Shown here piece after piece: positions 34,903 through 44,263 of a DNA stretch of 64,000 nt (the stretch's first letter is position 1; each line of letters opens with the position of its first letter). The notes beneath the pieces were generated by a model, which made no database searches, was not told the origin of the DNA, and saw only the letters and a program-made list of their open reading frames with translations. The DNA is from Wenyingzhuangia gilva (GTDB taxonomy: Bacteria > Bacteroidota > Bacteroidia > Flavobacteriales > Flavobacteriaceae): assembly GCF_030519655.1 (NCBI RefSeq), contig NZ_JAUMIT010000002.1, positions 310,001-374,000 of the forward strand, given 5' to 3'. Both the position numbers and the translations under genes were made by a program.

Positions 34903-36054
34903 CTATAAAACTTCTTTTCGTCTTACGTTAACTTTCATGGCTCCTTCAATAGGAGTTTCAGAGACTAAAATTAAATAACCACCACCACCAGCTCCAGCTA
35001 ATTTCCACGCCAAGGCTTTGTCTTTGTATTTTTCAATTTCAGCATTAATTTTATCATTTATCATTGCAGGAAACATTTTTGTTTGTGCATTAAATGATTT
35101 TTTAAATCCTTCTGAAAACCTTTTTAAATCTTTGTTTTTAATAGCTTCCCATACTTCATCGGCAGCGCTTGTAAGTGATTTTACATTTTCTTTGTTGATG
35201 TAGGTTTCTTTTAATAAATCTAAACCAGGTTCTCTAGGCCATAATAAAGTCATATAAATATGATCTTCTAACCATGATATTGTTTCTTCATCATGGATAG
35301 ATTCAAATTTAGTAGGCCAATATTGATTGTCGTAATGATGACGAACCAATCCAGGCATGCAAATACCAATAGCGTCTTGCGCTCCTGAAATTAATGTTGA
35401 ACCAGGAGTGTTTTCAAACTTAAAAAGAATTTCAGCAAGTTTTTCGGGTTTTTCTAAGGGTAAATAATAAGGCCATATTTTTTTTGCAGCATTCCTTGTT
35501 GAGGTTGACATTCCACAACGTTCATTGTATTCAATAATAGGTTCAAGCGATAAAGTAATTGCCCATCCCGGGTGGTATTTAGAAACATAAGGCTGGTCTA
35601 TCCAAGTTCCTGCAAGGTCTATTCTATAGGGTAAAACACAATTTCCACCAGACCTTATAGCTGTTGTAGAACGTTCAGGAAGTCCTTCTTCAGGAATTCT
35701 TCTTAGATTGATTAATTCAATGTTTAATTCATCACATAATTCTTGTTTAGAAGGAGAAAAACCATCTTCGTTTACCACAAAATAATCAGGTTTTAAATTT
35801 TTAAGATCTTCTCTAAAATCTAGAATTCCAGATCCAGAATTCACAAACGCTTTTGTAACATGCTTAATTGCATTGATCATGTAAAGTCGTTCTTGTTCTG
35901 AATTTATAGTCTTACGGCCTTTTAATTCTTCAATAGTAGTGTCTGAACCTATACCTACGTATAAATCTCCATAAGAGGAAGCTTCTTTAAAAAATGCGAT
36001 ATGTCCGCTATGTAACATATCAAAACATCCAGATACAAATACTTTTTTTTTCAT
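34903..36054 (-). CDS. Nucleotidyltransferase fused to a GHMP-kinase-like domain
   Basis: A 383-residue fusion. Residues 1-130 are a cytidylyltransferase-like domain opening VFVSGCFDMLHSGH, with the HxGH motif at H15-H18 and the end block RSTTAIR. Residues 137-383 look like a GHMP sugar kinase: RIDLAGTWIDQP is the family motif 1 and LAGAGGGGYLILVS motif 3. Motif 2, normally PxGxGLGSSS, is degenerate (ENTPGSTLISGAQDA), so phosphorylation may be altered. The logic suggests activation of a sugar 1-phosphate to an NDP-sugar by one protein, but no substrate is known. It starts at 36054; an upstream TTG (36069) is less likely. Ends at a terminator; no co-transcribed partner. Confidence 0.8.
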   Translation of the reverse strand: MKKKVFVSGCFDMLHSGHIAFFKEASSYGDLYVGIGSDTTIEELKGRKTINSEQERLYMINAIKHVTKAFVNSGSGILDFREDLKNLKPDYFVVNEDGFSPSKQELCDELNIELINLRRIPEEGLPERSTTAIRSGGNCVLPYRIDLAGTWIDQPYVSKYHPGWAITLSLEPIIEYNERCGMSTSTRNAAKKIWPYYLPLEKPEKLAEILFKFENTPGSTLISGAQDAIGICMPGLVRHHYDNQYWPTKFESIHDEETISWLEDHIYMTLLWPREPGLDLLKETYINKENVKSLTSAADEVWEAIKNKDLKRFSEGFKKSFNAQTKMFPAMINDKINAEIEKYKDKALAWKLAGAGGGGYLILVSETPIEGAMKVNVRRKEVL

Positions 36055-36166
36055 TAGAATATTTTTCAAAGTTTTAACTTACAATATATTTCATGATCTA
36101 AAATATAGCAAACATTTGTTATTGTAAATATTTGCCTTATTTGATACTTTTTTGAAAAAAATAAAA

Positions 36167-37213
36167 TTAATTATTGTTTTTTACATCCCAAAAATCTCTT
36201 AATTGATTTCCAAGAATCATAAATGACAAGACTAAAAGAACAATCAAGGTACCAGGAATAATAGCCAAGTATGCTTTACCTGTAACAATATAATTGTAGT
36301 GGTTTTTAATAATAATTCCCCAAGATGGAGTAGGAGGTTGTGCACCTAAACCTAGAAAGCTCAACCCACTTTCTACTAAGATCGAGGCTGCAAAATTGGA
36401 TGCAGAAATAACAATAACAGGTCCAATAATGTTGGGTAAAATATGTTTGGTAATGATTCTAAAGTTAGAAAGTCCTAAAACTTTAGCAGCTTCAATATAT
36501 TGTAAGTTTTTAACACTTTTTGTTTGCCCTCTAACCACTCTGGCAACTTCTACCCACATGGTTAATCCCACAGCTACATATATTTGCCATAAACCTTTTC
36601 CTAAGCTCACCGTAATAGCAATGACCAACAATATGGTTGGAATGGACCAAGTAACATTAATAATCCACATGATAATGCTGTCTATAATTCCACCAAAATA
36701 ACCTGCTAAAGCACCCAAAGTCAATCCAATAATTAAAGATATGCTAACAGCTATTATCCCGATAGAAAATGAAATACGAGCTCCAACAATCAATCGGCTT
36801 AATAAATCTCTTCCGTATTTATCTGTGCCTAACCAAAATGTTTTTTTAAAGACTTTTATTTGGTCACTTTTAGCAATACTTAAAGTTTCATCTTGATTTA
36901 GTAATTGATATTCAATCTTTTTTTCTCCAACTTTAAAATTATGATTGATAGGAGTTTCTTTATTGTAGGCTTTACTTCCAGAGACCATTTTACTCCATAA
37001 ACTTTGCTCAATACTTTTATTGTTTTCTTGTAGGATGTAAGTTGAAAAACCAGGGGGTTTTGTTTGTATAGTTACATGCATGGTGTTTGCATTAGCAGTA
37101 CTATCAGGAGCTATAACATAAGCAAACAAAGCCACGAAGGCTCCAAAACAAATAAAGCCAACACAGAGGTTGGCTAATAGGTTTTTAGAAAAAATATTTT
37201 TAAAAAGTTGCAT
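36167..37213 (-). CDS. ABC transporter permease, OppC/DppC type
   Basis: A 348-residue inner-membrane permease of a peptide/nickel ABC system. It has an N-terminal membrane helix (about 15-35), a periplasmic segment (about 36-125), GTDKYGRDLLSRLIVGARISF (the OppC family mark, about 128-150) and five more helices with the EAA loop (EAAKVLGLSNFRIITKHILPN, about 240-260). No ATPase, OppB or binding-protein gene is nearby; partners must be elsewhere. It lies 4 bases downstream of the Prc gene and is probably co-transcribed. Confidence 0.9.
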   Translation of the reverse strand: MQLFKNIFSKNLLANLCVGFICFGAFVALFAYVIAPDSTANANTMHVTIQTKPPGFSTYILQENNKSIEQSLWSKMVSGSKAYNKETPINHNFKVGEKKIEYQLLNQDETLSIAKSDQIKVFKKTFWLGTDKYGRDLLSRLIVGARISFSIGIIAVSISLIIGLTLGALAGYFGGIIDSIIMWIINVTWSIPTILLVIAITVSLGKGLWQIYVAVGLTMWVEVARVVRGQTKSVKNLQYIEAAKVLGLSNFRIITKHILPNIIGPVIVISASNFAASILVESGLSFLGLGAQPPTPSWGIIIKNHYNYIVTGKAYLAIIPGTLIVLLVLSFMILGNQLRDFWDVKNNN

Positions 37214-37217
37214 ACCC

Positions 37218-39323
37218 TTATTTGTTGGCTACTTTTAATTTACTCAAAGTTTCAATCGCTTCATTTACATAAATGTCATCATGTAAGCTTTTGTGCCAAA
37301 ATTTTCTTTTATCTCTTAAAATGGTGTCTGTTGCTATTAAATTATTTTCGTAGTTAGGAGAATAAAAAGTAAAAGGAGAATTGTATTTTAAGACATCTTT
37401 ATATTGTTTAGCTTCTTTATTTAGGGCTTCTTGTTCTTCTTGATATCCTTTTAAAGTTAATGGATATGTTAAATTATCTTGATTCTTTTTAAGCCATTTA
37501 GCGTAAGAATCAATTTTATTAAATTGAGGATTGGTGTTTATGCTATTTTGCATATCAGCTACTACTTCGTTAAAATTAGTATAGTAGTCACTATTGTTGT
37601 ATTTAGCTTTTTCAATTTGATCCCAATTTAATGGAGCATCTAATTCACGCTCAGCAATGTCTAAATAACTATATCTATCTGGCATCACAATATCAGAGCT
37701 TACTCCTTTTAGTTGTGTAGAACCTCCGTTAATTCTATAGAATTTTTGAATGGTTAATTTTAGCGCTCCCAAATCTTCACTGTAGTTTAAATATTGGTTG
37801 ATTGGGATAACATTTTGTACAGTTCCTTTACCATACGTTTGTTTGCTACCAATAATTATCGCTCTTTTATAATCTTGCATAGCAGCCGCTAAAATTTCAG
37901 AAGCTGAAGCAGAAAGTTCGTTCACCATGATTACCAAAGGTCCATCCCAAAGTAAACCACTATCAGTATCGTTTTTAATATCTGGTTTGTTGTCTTTGTA
38001 TTTTACTTGAACAACAGGTCCTTTATCAATAAACAAACCTGCAATATCAATAGCGGTGCTTAAAGATCCTCCACCATTGTTTCGTAAATCAATTGCTAAT
38101 CCTTCAATTCCTTCTTTTTTAAGTGCTTCAATTTCTTTACGCATGTCTTTTGCAGAATTGCGCTGTCCTTGTTTGGTAAAATCAATATAGAATTTTGGCA
38201 AATCTATAATTCCGTATTTTTTTCCATCTTTTACAGTTGTGGTAGATTTTACAAAAGTATCTTCAAACTCAACAATGTCTCTAACAATAGCTATTTTTTT
38301 ATAAGTATTGTCAACTTTTTTTACAGTTAAAACTACAGTGGTTCCTTTTTTACCTTTGATTAATTCAATAGCATCCGTTAAACGCATACCTACAATATTA
38401 GTAGGTTCTCCATCTACTCCTTGAGCTACTTTGGTAATAATATCTCCAACCTCTAACTCACCTTGTTTATAAGCAGGTCCACCAGCAATTAATTCAACAA
38501 TTTTGGTATAACCTCTTTCGTCAGAAAGTCTAGCACCAATTCCTTCAATAGATCCTGCCATGCTAGAGTCAAATTTCTTTTTCATGTCGGGAGCAAAGTA
38601 GTTGGTATGCGGATCAAATTGTGCAGTAATACAGTTTAGGAAAATAGAAAACCTATCATTTTCAGGGGTACTGTCTTCGTAATAATATAAGTCTTCAATG
38701 TTGTCTAAAGTTTTCTCTCTAGCCTTTTTCTCCAACTCATCAAAGCTTAATTTTTGATAATTCTTATCATCTTTAAATTTGTCCTCTTCATCTTTTAAGT
38801 CATCAGTCAATTTACTAATTGTAGAAAACTTTAAATGTTTACGCCAAACATCTTTTTTTGCTTCAAGGTCTTTGGGATATTCGGTAGTTTTTGGATCTAA
38901 ATTGATAGATTCTTTTTTATCGTAATCGAATTTGTTCTTTAAAATATCTTGATAAATAGGTTTTGATTCTTTTAATCTTTTAACAAAAGTATCGGTTACT
39001 TCTTTAAAAAAATCGAATTTTCTTCGAATGATTTGATTGTCAATATCGTGATAGTATTTTTTAAATTCAGCCACATCACTTGCTAAAAAGTAACGTTTAT
39101 AAGGATCTAAATCTTCAATATATTTTTGAAAAACAGCTTCAGAAAATTTGTCATCAATCATTTTAGGCTCGTAATGTCCTTTCTCAAGAATAAAACGAAG
39201 TGCTTCCATTAAGATTTGATCTCTTTCTGGATCTTTGTCTGCTTGATGAGTATTGAAACTGTAAAATATTGATAATCCAATAATTAAAGTAAGTGCGTAT
39301 ATGTGTTTGATATATTTTTTCAT
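37218..39323 (-). CDS. prc: Tail-specific (C-terminal processing) protease Prc
   Basis: A periplasmic serine protease that degrades proteins from their C-terminus. The 701 residues have an N-terminal signal anchor (about 5-22), a helical platform (about 30-230), a PDZ domain (about 240-330, including GSIEGIGARLSDERGYTKI and GPAYKQGELEVGDII), the S41 catalytic domain with Ser473 in LSASASEI and Lys499 in YGKGTVQ, and a long C-terminal helical region. Length matches the E. coli Prc class rather than short CtpA types. First gene of a two-gene run with the peptide permease. Confidence 0.93.
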   Translation of the reverse strand: MKKYIKHIYALTLIIGLSIFYSFNTHQADKDPERDQILMEALRFILEKGHYEPKMIDDKFSEAVFQKYIEDLDPYKRYFLASDVAEFKKYYHDIDNQIIRRKFDFFKEVTDTFVKRLKESKPIYQDILKNKFDYDKKESINLDPKTTEYPKDLEAKKDVWRKHLKFSTISKLTDDLKDEEDKFKDDKNYQKLSFDELEKKAREKTLDNIEDLYYYEDSTPENDRFSIFLNCITAQFDPHTNYFAPDMKKKFDSSMAGSIEGIGARLSDERGYTKIVELIAGGPAYKQGELEVGDIITKVAQGVDGEPTNIVGMRLTDAIELIKGKKGTTVVLTVKKVDNTYKKIAIVRDIVEFEDTFVKSTTTVKDGKKYGIIDLPKFYIDFTKQGQRNSAKDMRKEIEALKKEGIEGLAIDLRNNGGGSLSTAIDIAGLFIDKGPVVQVKYKDNKPDIKNDTDSGLLWDGPLVIMVNELSASASEILAAAMQDYKRAIIIGSKQTYGKGTVQNVIPINQYLNYSEDLGALKLTIQKFYRINGGSTQLKGVSSDIVMPDRYSYLDIAERELDAPLNWDQIEKAKYNNSDYYTNFNEVVADMQNSINTNPQFNKIDSYAKWLKKNQDNLTYPLTLKGYQEEQEALNKEAKQYKDVLKYNSPFTFYSPNYENNLIATDTILRDKRKFWHKSLHDDIYVNEAIETLSKLKVANK

Positions 39324-39455
39324 GTAAATGGATGGAATCTATATTGAGAGCTACTAATTTAGTTTTTTTTCAAGGGGAATTAAAATAAAATTTAGGACAT
39401 CTGCAAATAATCAATAAACGTATGATTAGTTTAATTTATTCCTAAATATTAATAG

Positions 39456-39463
39456 TAAATTTG
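39456..39463 (+). promoter_or_regulatory. surE promoter -7 element
   Basis: TAAATTTG, exact consensus. The in-frame TTG that would start a longer SurE is the last three bases of this element, so that start is impossible if this promoter is used. Confidence 0.6.
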
Positions 39464-39481
39464 AATCATAATATGCTACTT

Positions 39482-40261
39482 ATGTCAAAAAACAAGCCAA
39501 AGATTTTAGTAACCAATGATGATGGGATTACTGCTAAAGGAATTAGAAATTTAATAAAAGAGATGTGCAAGCTAGGAGATGTTTATGTGGTAGCTCCAGA
39601 CAAACCTCAGAGCGGAAAAGGGCATGCCATTACTATCGATGCTATATTAGAGTTAAAGCCTGTAAAAGTAGCCGATGGAGCTATGGTAGAAGTTGCCTGC
39701 TCTGGAACTCCAGCAGATTGTGTAAAATTAGCGATTAATGAAGTTTTAGAGGTAAAGCCAGATTTATGTGTATCTGGAATCAATCACGGGAGTAATTCCT
39801 CTATTAGTGTTATTTATTCTGGAACCATGAGTGCTGCCATTGAGGCAGGAATTGAGGGAATTCCATCCATTGGTTTTTCTTTGTGTGATTATTCTAAAGA
39901 TGCCGATTTTGAAGAAGCTAGACCCTTTGTATATAAAATTGCAAAGCAAGTTTTAGAAAATGGACTGCCAGATGGAGTGGTCTTGAATGTTAACTTTCCT
40001 AAAATGTCTGAAGAAGCTTATCAAGGAATTAAGGTTTGTAGACAGGCAAGAGCCAATTGGAGAGAAAAGTTTGATAAAAGAATTAATCCATTAGGAAAAG
40101 AATATTTTTGGTTAACAGGAGAGTTTGAAAACCTAGATGCTGGTGAAGATACAGATGAGTATTGGTTGGCAAAAAATTATATTTCTTTGGTGCCTATTCA
40201 GTTTGATTTAACGGCTCATCACATGATTCAGAAACTAAATACTTGGAAATTAAATGAATAA
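39482..40261 (+). CDS. surE: 5'/3'-nucleotidase SurE
   Basis: A metal-dependent nucleotidase acting on nucleoside monophosphates, important in stationary phase. The 259 residues open MSKNKPKILVTNDDGITAKG, with the metal-binding Asp pair and then the phosphate site in APDKPQSGKGHAIT and the SGINHGSNSS motif (Asn ligand). I chose 39482 over the ATG at 39473 because the latter is only about nine bases after the -7 element; a nearly leaderless start there is possible. It overlaps the next gene by 8 bases. Confidence 0.95.
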   Translation: MSKNKPKILVTNDDGITAKGIRNLIKEMCKLGDVYVVAPDKPQSGKGHAITIDAILELKPVKVADGAMVEVACSGTPADCVKLAINEVLEVKPDLCVSGINHGSNSSISVIYSGTMSAAIEAGIEGIPSIGFSLCDYSKDADFEEARPFVYKIAKQVLENGLPDGVVLNVNFPKMSEEAYQGIKVCRQARANWREKFDKRINPLGKEYFWLTGEFENLDAGEDTDEYWLAKNYISLVPIQFDLTAHHMIQKLNTWKLNE

Positions 40262-40544
40262 TATTGTAAAACAAGTGTTGGCAGGAACGGTTTTAGGACT
40301 TTTAGTAAGTGCTCTTGGGGCGTTTATTTTTATGTTGATTTTATTGCCAACCAATGATTTACAAGATACTTTCAATAAATTGTTAACTAACGGGTTACTA
40401 ACCAAAATAATCACTTTAGGGACATTGCCTAACGTAATAGTTTTTCATTTGTTGATAAAAAATAAAAGAGATTATATAGCGAGGGGAGTATTAATGGCTG
40501 TGGTTATATTGGCTATTCTTTTTGCTATTTTAAAAATGTTATAA
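40254..40544 (+). CDS. Small membrane protein of unknown function
   Basis: A 96-residue protein with about three hydrophobic helices (about 8-30, 44-65 and 74-95), no cysteines and no known motif. It overlaps surE by 8 bases and its stop is immediately followed by the ATG of lpxB, so it is translated in a tight surE-x-lpxB operon. The position suggests an envelope role linked to lipid A synthesis; nothing more can be said. Confidence 0.85.
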   Translation: MNNIVKQVLAGTVLGLLVSALGAFIFMLILLPTNDLQDTFNKLLTNGLLTKIITLGTLPNVIVFHLLIKNKRDYIARGVLMAVVILAILFAILKML

Positions 40545-41648
40545 ATGAAATATTACTTAATCGCAGGTGAAGCTTCGGGAGATTTACATGCTTCTAATTT
40601 GATGAAAGCTTTGTTAAAAAAAGATCCCAAAGCAGATTTTAGATTTTGGGGAGGAGATTTAATGCAAAGCGTTGGAGGGACTTTGGTAAAACACTACAAA
40701 GACCTTGCTTTTATGGGGTTATTGGAAGTGTTAAAAAATATCAGAAGCATTTTTAAAAACATTGATACTTGTAAAAAAGATCTTTTAGATTACAATCCTG
40801 ATATGGTGATTTTGATTGATTATCCAGGATTTAATTTACGAATAGCAGAATTTGCTAAAAAGAATGGTATTAAAGTTCATTATTATATTTCTCCAAAAAT
40901 TTGGGCTTGGAAGGAAAATAGAATCCACAAAATAAAAAGAGATGTAGATGAAATGCATGTTATTTTCCCTTTTGAGATTGATTTTTATGAAAAGAAACAC
41001 AACTTTCCTGTAAACTATGTAGGGAATCCTTTGTTGGATGCTATTGCTGATAGAGAAGCCATAAGCGAAGCAGATTTTAGAAAGGAACACCAATTAAGTG
41101 ACAAACCTATTATAGCACTATTGCCAGGAAGCAGAACCCAAGAAATCACAAAAATATTAACCATTATGCTTTCGGTAGTTGATGTTTACAAAGATTATCA
41201 ATTTGTTATCGCGGGTGCTCCAAGTAAATCTGATGAATTTTATGAACCCTTTATAGGGGATTCTAATGTAAAACTCATTAATAATAAAACATACGATTTG
41301 TTATCTATTTCCCATGCGGCATTGGTAACTTCTGGAACAGCTACTTTAGAAACAGCTTTATTTAAAGTGCCAGAAGTAGTTTGTTATAAAACTAGTTGGT
41401 TGACCTACAAAGTAGGAGTCATGTTGGTGAAAATGGAATTCTTTTCTTTGGTCAATTTGGTGATGGATAGGGAAGTAGTGAAAGAGCTGCTTCAGGATGA
41501 ATTAAATAAAGAAAACCTAATTACAGAGTTGAATAAAATTTTATCCGGAGCAGGAAGAACTAAAATGTTAGCAGATTATGAAGAACTTCACAAAAAACTT
41601 GGCGGTGTTGGTGCTTCAGAAAAACTTGCCACGGCTATTTTAAAATAA
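40545..41648 (+). CDS. lpxB: Lipid-A-disaccharide synthase
   Basis: Joins UDP-diacylglucosamine and lipid X to make the lipid A disaccharide at the inner membrane. The 367 residues carry the LpxB opening YYLIAGEASGDLHASNLM, then the donor-binding block YVGNPLLD, LLPGSRTQEI and SGTATLETALFKVPEVVCYKT, and a hydrophobic membrane-associating patch. Length is normal. Directly follows the small membrane gene with no gap; comEC begins 28 bases later and is likely in the same operon. Confidence 0.95.
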   Translation: MKYYLIAGEASGDLHASNLMKALLKKDPKADFRFWGGDLMQSVGGTLVKHYKDLAFMGLLEVLKNIRSIFKNIDTCKKDLLDYNPDMVILIDYPGFNLRIAEFAKKNGIKVHYYISPKIWAWKENRIHKIKRDVDEMHVIFPFEIDFYEKKHNFPVNYVGNPLLDAIADREAISEADFRKEHQLSDKPIIALLPGSRTQEITKILTIMLSVVDVYKDYQFVIAGAPSKSDEFYEPFIGDSNVKLINNKTYDLLSISHAALVTSGTATLETALFKVPEVVCYKTSWLTYKVGVMLVKMEFFSLVNLVMDREVVKELLQDELNKENLITELNKILSGAGRTKMLADYEELHKKLGGVGASEKLATAILK

Positions 41649-41675
41649 AACAATAATTAGTAACTTCATGATGCT

Positions 41676-43688
41676 ATGAATTTACTAATCAGCTATATAC
41701 CGTTTCAGGTATTGTTGGGCGTTTTGATAGGAATTCTATATCCTGTACAGAACATCTACGTTATTTGTGTTTTACCACTTGTTACATTAATAATGATGTT
41801 TTTATTACATCGTTATTTGATGAGTAAAAGTTTTTCGCATCAACTTTTCTTTTTATTGTTGATGCTATTCGGAATGTCTGTCAGTTGGTTTTCTCAAGTC
41901 CTACAAGATGATTTAAAGGATGAAAATCATTATATAAAGTATTTAAATCAACAGGTCCATACAAAAATTACACTAGTAAAACAGTTAACCGATACCAATA
42001 CTTATCAACGTTTTTATGCAAGCGTAAATGTTGTAAATGACACTTTAACAGAAGGAAAAATATTGATTGAAATTCCTGTAAAAACTTCAAAAGTTTCGGA
42101 GTTACAAGTTGGGGATATTTTGTTTTGTAAAAGTAATTTCAAAAGAATAAATCCACCATCTTCTCCATATGATTTTGACTATAAAACTTATTTAGCTAGA
42201 CAAGATATTTATGCTAAAATTAAATTAGAGCACAATTATATCAAAATTGGGAATAATACTTCTTGCTTAATCAAACTTCAAAAACTCAGAAATAAAGTAA
42301 ATACAGTCTTAGAAAGTTCTAGTTTATCAGCAAATACCATTGGTTTGATGAAAGCGATGTTGTTGGGAGATAAGAATGGAGTGACAGATGAAATGTTAAC
42401 TTCTTTTACCAATTCTGGAGTGGTACATATTATTGCTATTTCTGGAATGCACGTAGGCGTTTTATATTTTATGTTGCTTTATACTTTTGTATTCATTAAA
42501 AGATTTAAATACGGAAATTATGTATATGTAATTGTCGTTATTCTTTGTTTGTGGAGTTTTGCTGTTTTTTCTGGTATGTCTAGTTCAGTCATTAGATCTG
42601 TAACCATGTTTAGTTTTTTTACCTTAACCAAGTTAAAAAGTGGTAAAAGATTGGTTTTAGAAGCCATCATTACCTCCATGTTGGTTTTGTTGTTATATGA
42701 TTCAAATTATTTATTCAATGTAGGCTTTCAATTAAGTTATTCAGCTGTTATATCCATTGTTGTTTTTTATCCTTTGTTTTCTAAGTGGATAAAAGTAAAG
42801 TATAAAATTGCTAAATATTTTGTAGATGTTTTAGTGGTTTCGGTCATTGCTCAATTGGGTGTTTTGCCTTTTGCTTTGTATTATTTTCATCAAGTACCCC
42901 TACAATTTTTGTTTACTAACTTTTTTGCTGTTTCGTTATTACCTGTTGTTTTGTATGGAGGAATTATTGTGTTGTTTAAACTTTTGCTATTTAAAAACCA
43001 GTGTTTTATAGAAAGTTTATACAATGATTTTATTACTTATTATTTAGAAGTTGTTCAGTATTTTTCATCGTTTTCCAATTGGATTCTTAAAGATGTTTCT
43101 TTTTCTAAAATGGAGATTATATATTATTACGTTTTTCTTTTTTGTGTTTGGTACTTGGTTGATTCTTTTAATTACAAACGAATCAAACATTCATTATTTT
43201 TGATTATTATTTGTCAGTTACTTCTTTTGTTTGAGATGTATAAAGAAAATAAGGTCTCAGAATTATTGATCTATAATAGTATTGGTCAAAATATGATTAC
43301 GGTTAGGCATCAAAATACAATCACAATATTTGCAAAAGATTCTTTAACAGCGAAAGATTCAGTTTTATTAAAAGCCAATCAGCTAAAAAATAAACTAAAA
43401 GAAATTAATTATTCAAGTAAAGAGGTGTTTACTTTTAAAAACGATAATTATTTAGTCATCAACAAAAACAAACCATACTATTTACTAAAACAAAAAGAGT
43501 TGATTTTAATTATTGTTGATAACCCTAGAATAAACTTAGAAAGATTGATTACTTCATTAAAGCCAAAACAGATAATCATTGCAAGCTCTAATTATAAAAA
43601 CAACCAATTAAAATGGAAAAGCACCTGTAAAAAATTACAAGTGCCTATTTATTGTGTTACAGAATTAGGAGCTTTTATAAAGAATTAA
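41676..43688 (+). CDS. comEC: ComEC/Rec2 family DNA-uptake channel (no C-terminal nuclease domain)
   Basis: A polytopic membrane protein that moves one DNA strand across the inner membrane during transformation. The 670 residues have an N-terminal OB/DUF4131 part (about 60-200), the competence domain with GLMKAMLLGDKNG and SGVVHIIAISGMHVGVLY (about 215-270), and about ten membrane helices. The last 120 residues are soluble but show no HxHxDH, so the metallo-beta-lactamase nuclease domain of ComEC in Bacillus is lacking, as is usual in this group. The stop overlaps the convergent thioredoxin gene by 4 bases (TTAA). Confidence 0.93.
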   Translation: MNLLISYIPFQVLLGVLIGILYPVQNIYVICVLPLVTLIMMFLLHRYLMSKSFSHQLFFLLLMLFGMSVSWFSQVLQDDLKDENHYIKYLNQQVHTKITLVKQLTDTNTYQRFYASVNVVNDTLTEGKILIEIPVKTSKVSELQVGDILFCKSNFKRINPPSSPYDFDYKTYLARQDIYAKIKLEHNYIKIGNNTSCLIKLQKLRNKVNTVLESSSLSANTIGLMKAMLLGDKNGVTDEMLTSFTNSGVVHIIAISGMHVGVLYFMLLYTFVFIKRFKYGNYVYVIVVILCLWSFAVFSGMSSSVIRSVTMFSFFTLTKLKSGKRLVLEAIITSMLVLLLYDSNYLFNVGFQLSYSAVISIVVFYPLFSKWIKVKYKIAKYFVDVLVVSVIAQLGVLPFALYYFHQVPLQFLFTNFFAVSLLPVVLYGGIIVLFKLLLFKNQCFIESLYNDFITYYLEVVQYFSSFSNWILKDVSFSKMEIIYYYVFLFCVWYLVDSFNYKRIKHSLFLIIICQLLLLFEMYKENKVSELLIYNSIGQNMITVRHQNTITIFAKDSLTAKDSVLLKANQLKNKLKEINYSSKEVFTFKNDNYLVINKNKPYYLLKQKELILIIVDNPRINLERLITSLKPKQIIIASSNYKNNQLKWKSTCKKLQVPIYCVTELGAFIKN

Positions 43689-44212
43689 AGATTGCTTTTA
43701 AATTCTTTTTCAAAATCAGCCCATTCTTTATTGATGTAAATTCCTTCGCTCATATAGGTGATGATTTTTTCCATCATAGGAGCTTGTAAATATCCAGGAA
43801 TAACTTCTACCAATTCTTGATTTTTATTCAAAAAAACAGTGGAAGGAAAACTTAGCTTTCCATTTAAAAGAGAAGCTGCTAATTGATGAGTTCCTCTTCT
43901 TCCATTGGCTACAAATTTAAAGGTGTGACCATTATAAGTAATATCTTCTTTTTGTTCTGCATTTAGCTTTACTGCATAAAAATGATCATTCACATAATTC
44001 ACAATTACTTCTTCACTGTAAGTACTAGCATCCATTTTATGACACCAAGTACACCAATCTGTGTAAACATCAATTAAAATAGGTTTAGGATTGGTTTTAT
44101 TTAGTTCTATTGCTTTTTCAAAACTAATCCATTTAATTGATTTAACCTTAGGTTCAGGATTTGCAAATAATAGAGTTGGAATGACTAAGAGTGATAATAA
44201 AAATGATTTCAT
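43685..44212 (-). CDS. Secreted thioredoxin-like protein (DUF255-related)
   Basis: A 175-residue exported protein with a signal peptide (about 1-17, ending LLFAN) and a thioredoxin fold with the redox motif WCTWCHKM (about 52-59). The following VNYVNDHFYAVKLNAEQ and FPSTVFLN (cis-Pro) segments are typical. It should act as an oxidoreductase in the periplasm; partner unknown. Convergent with comEC and sharing a TTAA for both stops. Confidence 0.9.
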   Translation of the reverse strand: MKSFLLSLLVIPTLLFANPEPKVKSIKWISFEKAIELNKTNPKPILIDVYTDWCTWCHKMDASTYSEEVIVNYVNDHFYAVKLNAEQKEDITYNGHTFKFVANGRRGTHQLAASLLNGKLSFPSTVFLNKNQELVEVIPGYLQAPMMEKIITYMSEGIYINKEWADFEKEFKSNL

Positions 44213-44263
44213 GTAAATAGATTTTATTTTTTATGTCAATTATTTTAGTTAAACCTAACAAAA

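Noticed and set aside
39461-39481. TTG start giving a longer SurE
   Set aside because: The TTG is inside the -7 element of the surE promoter.
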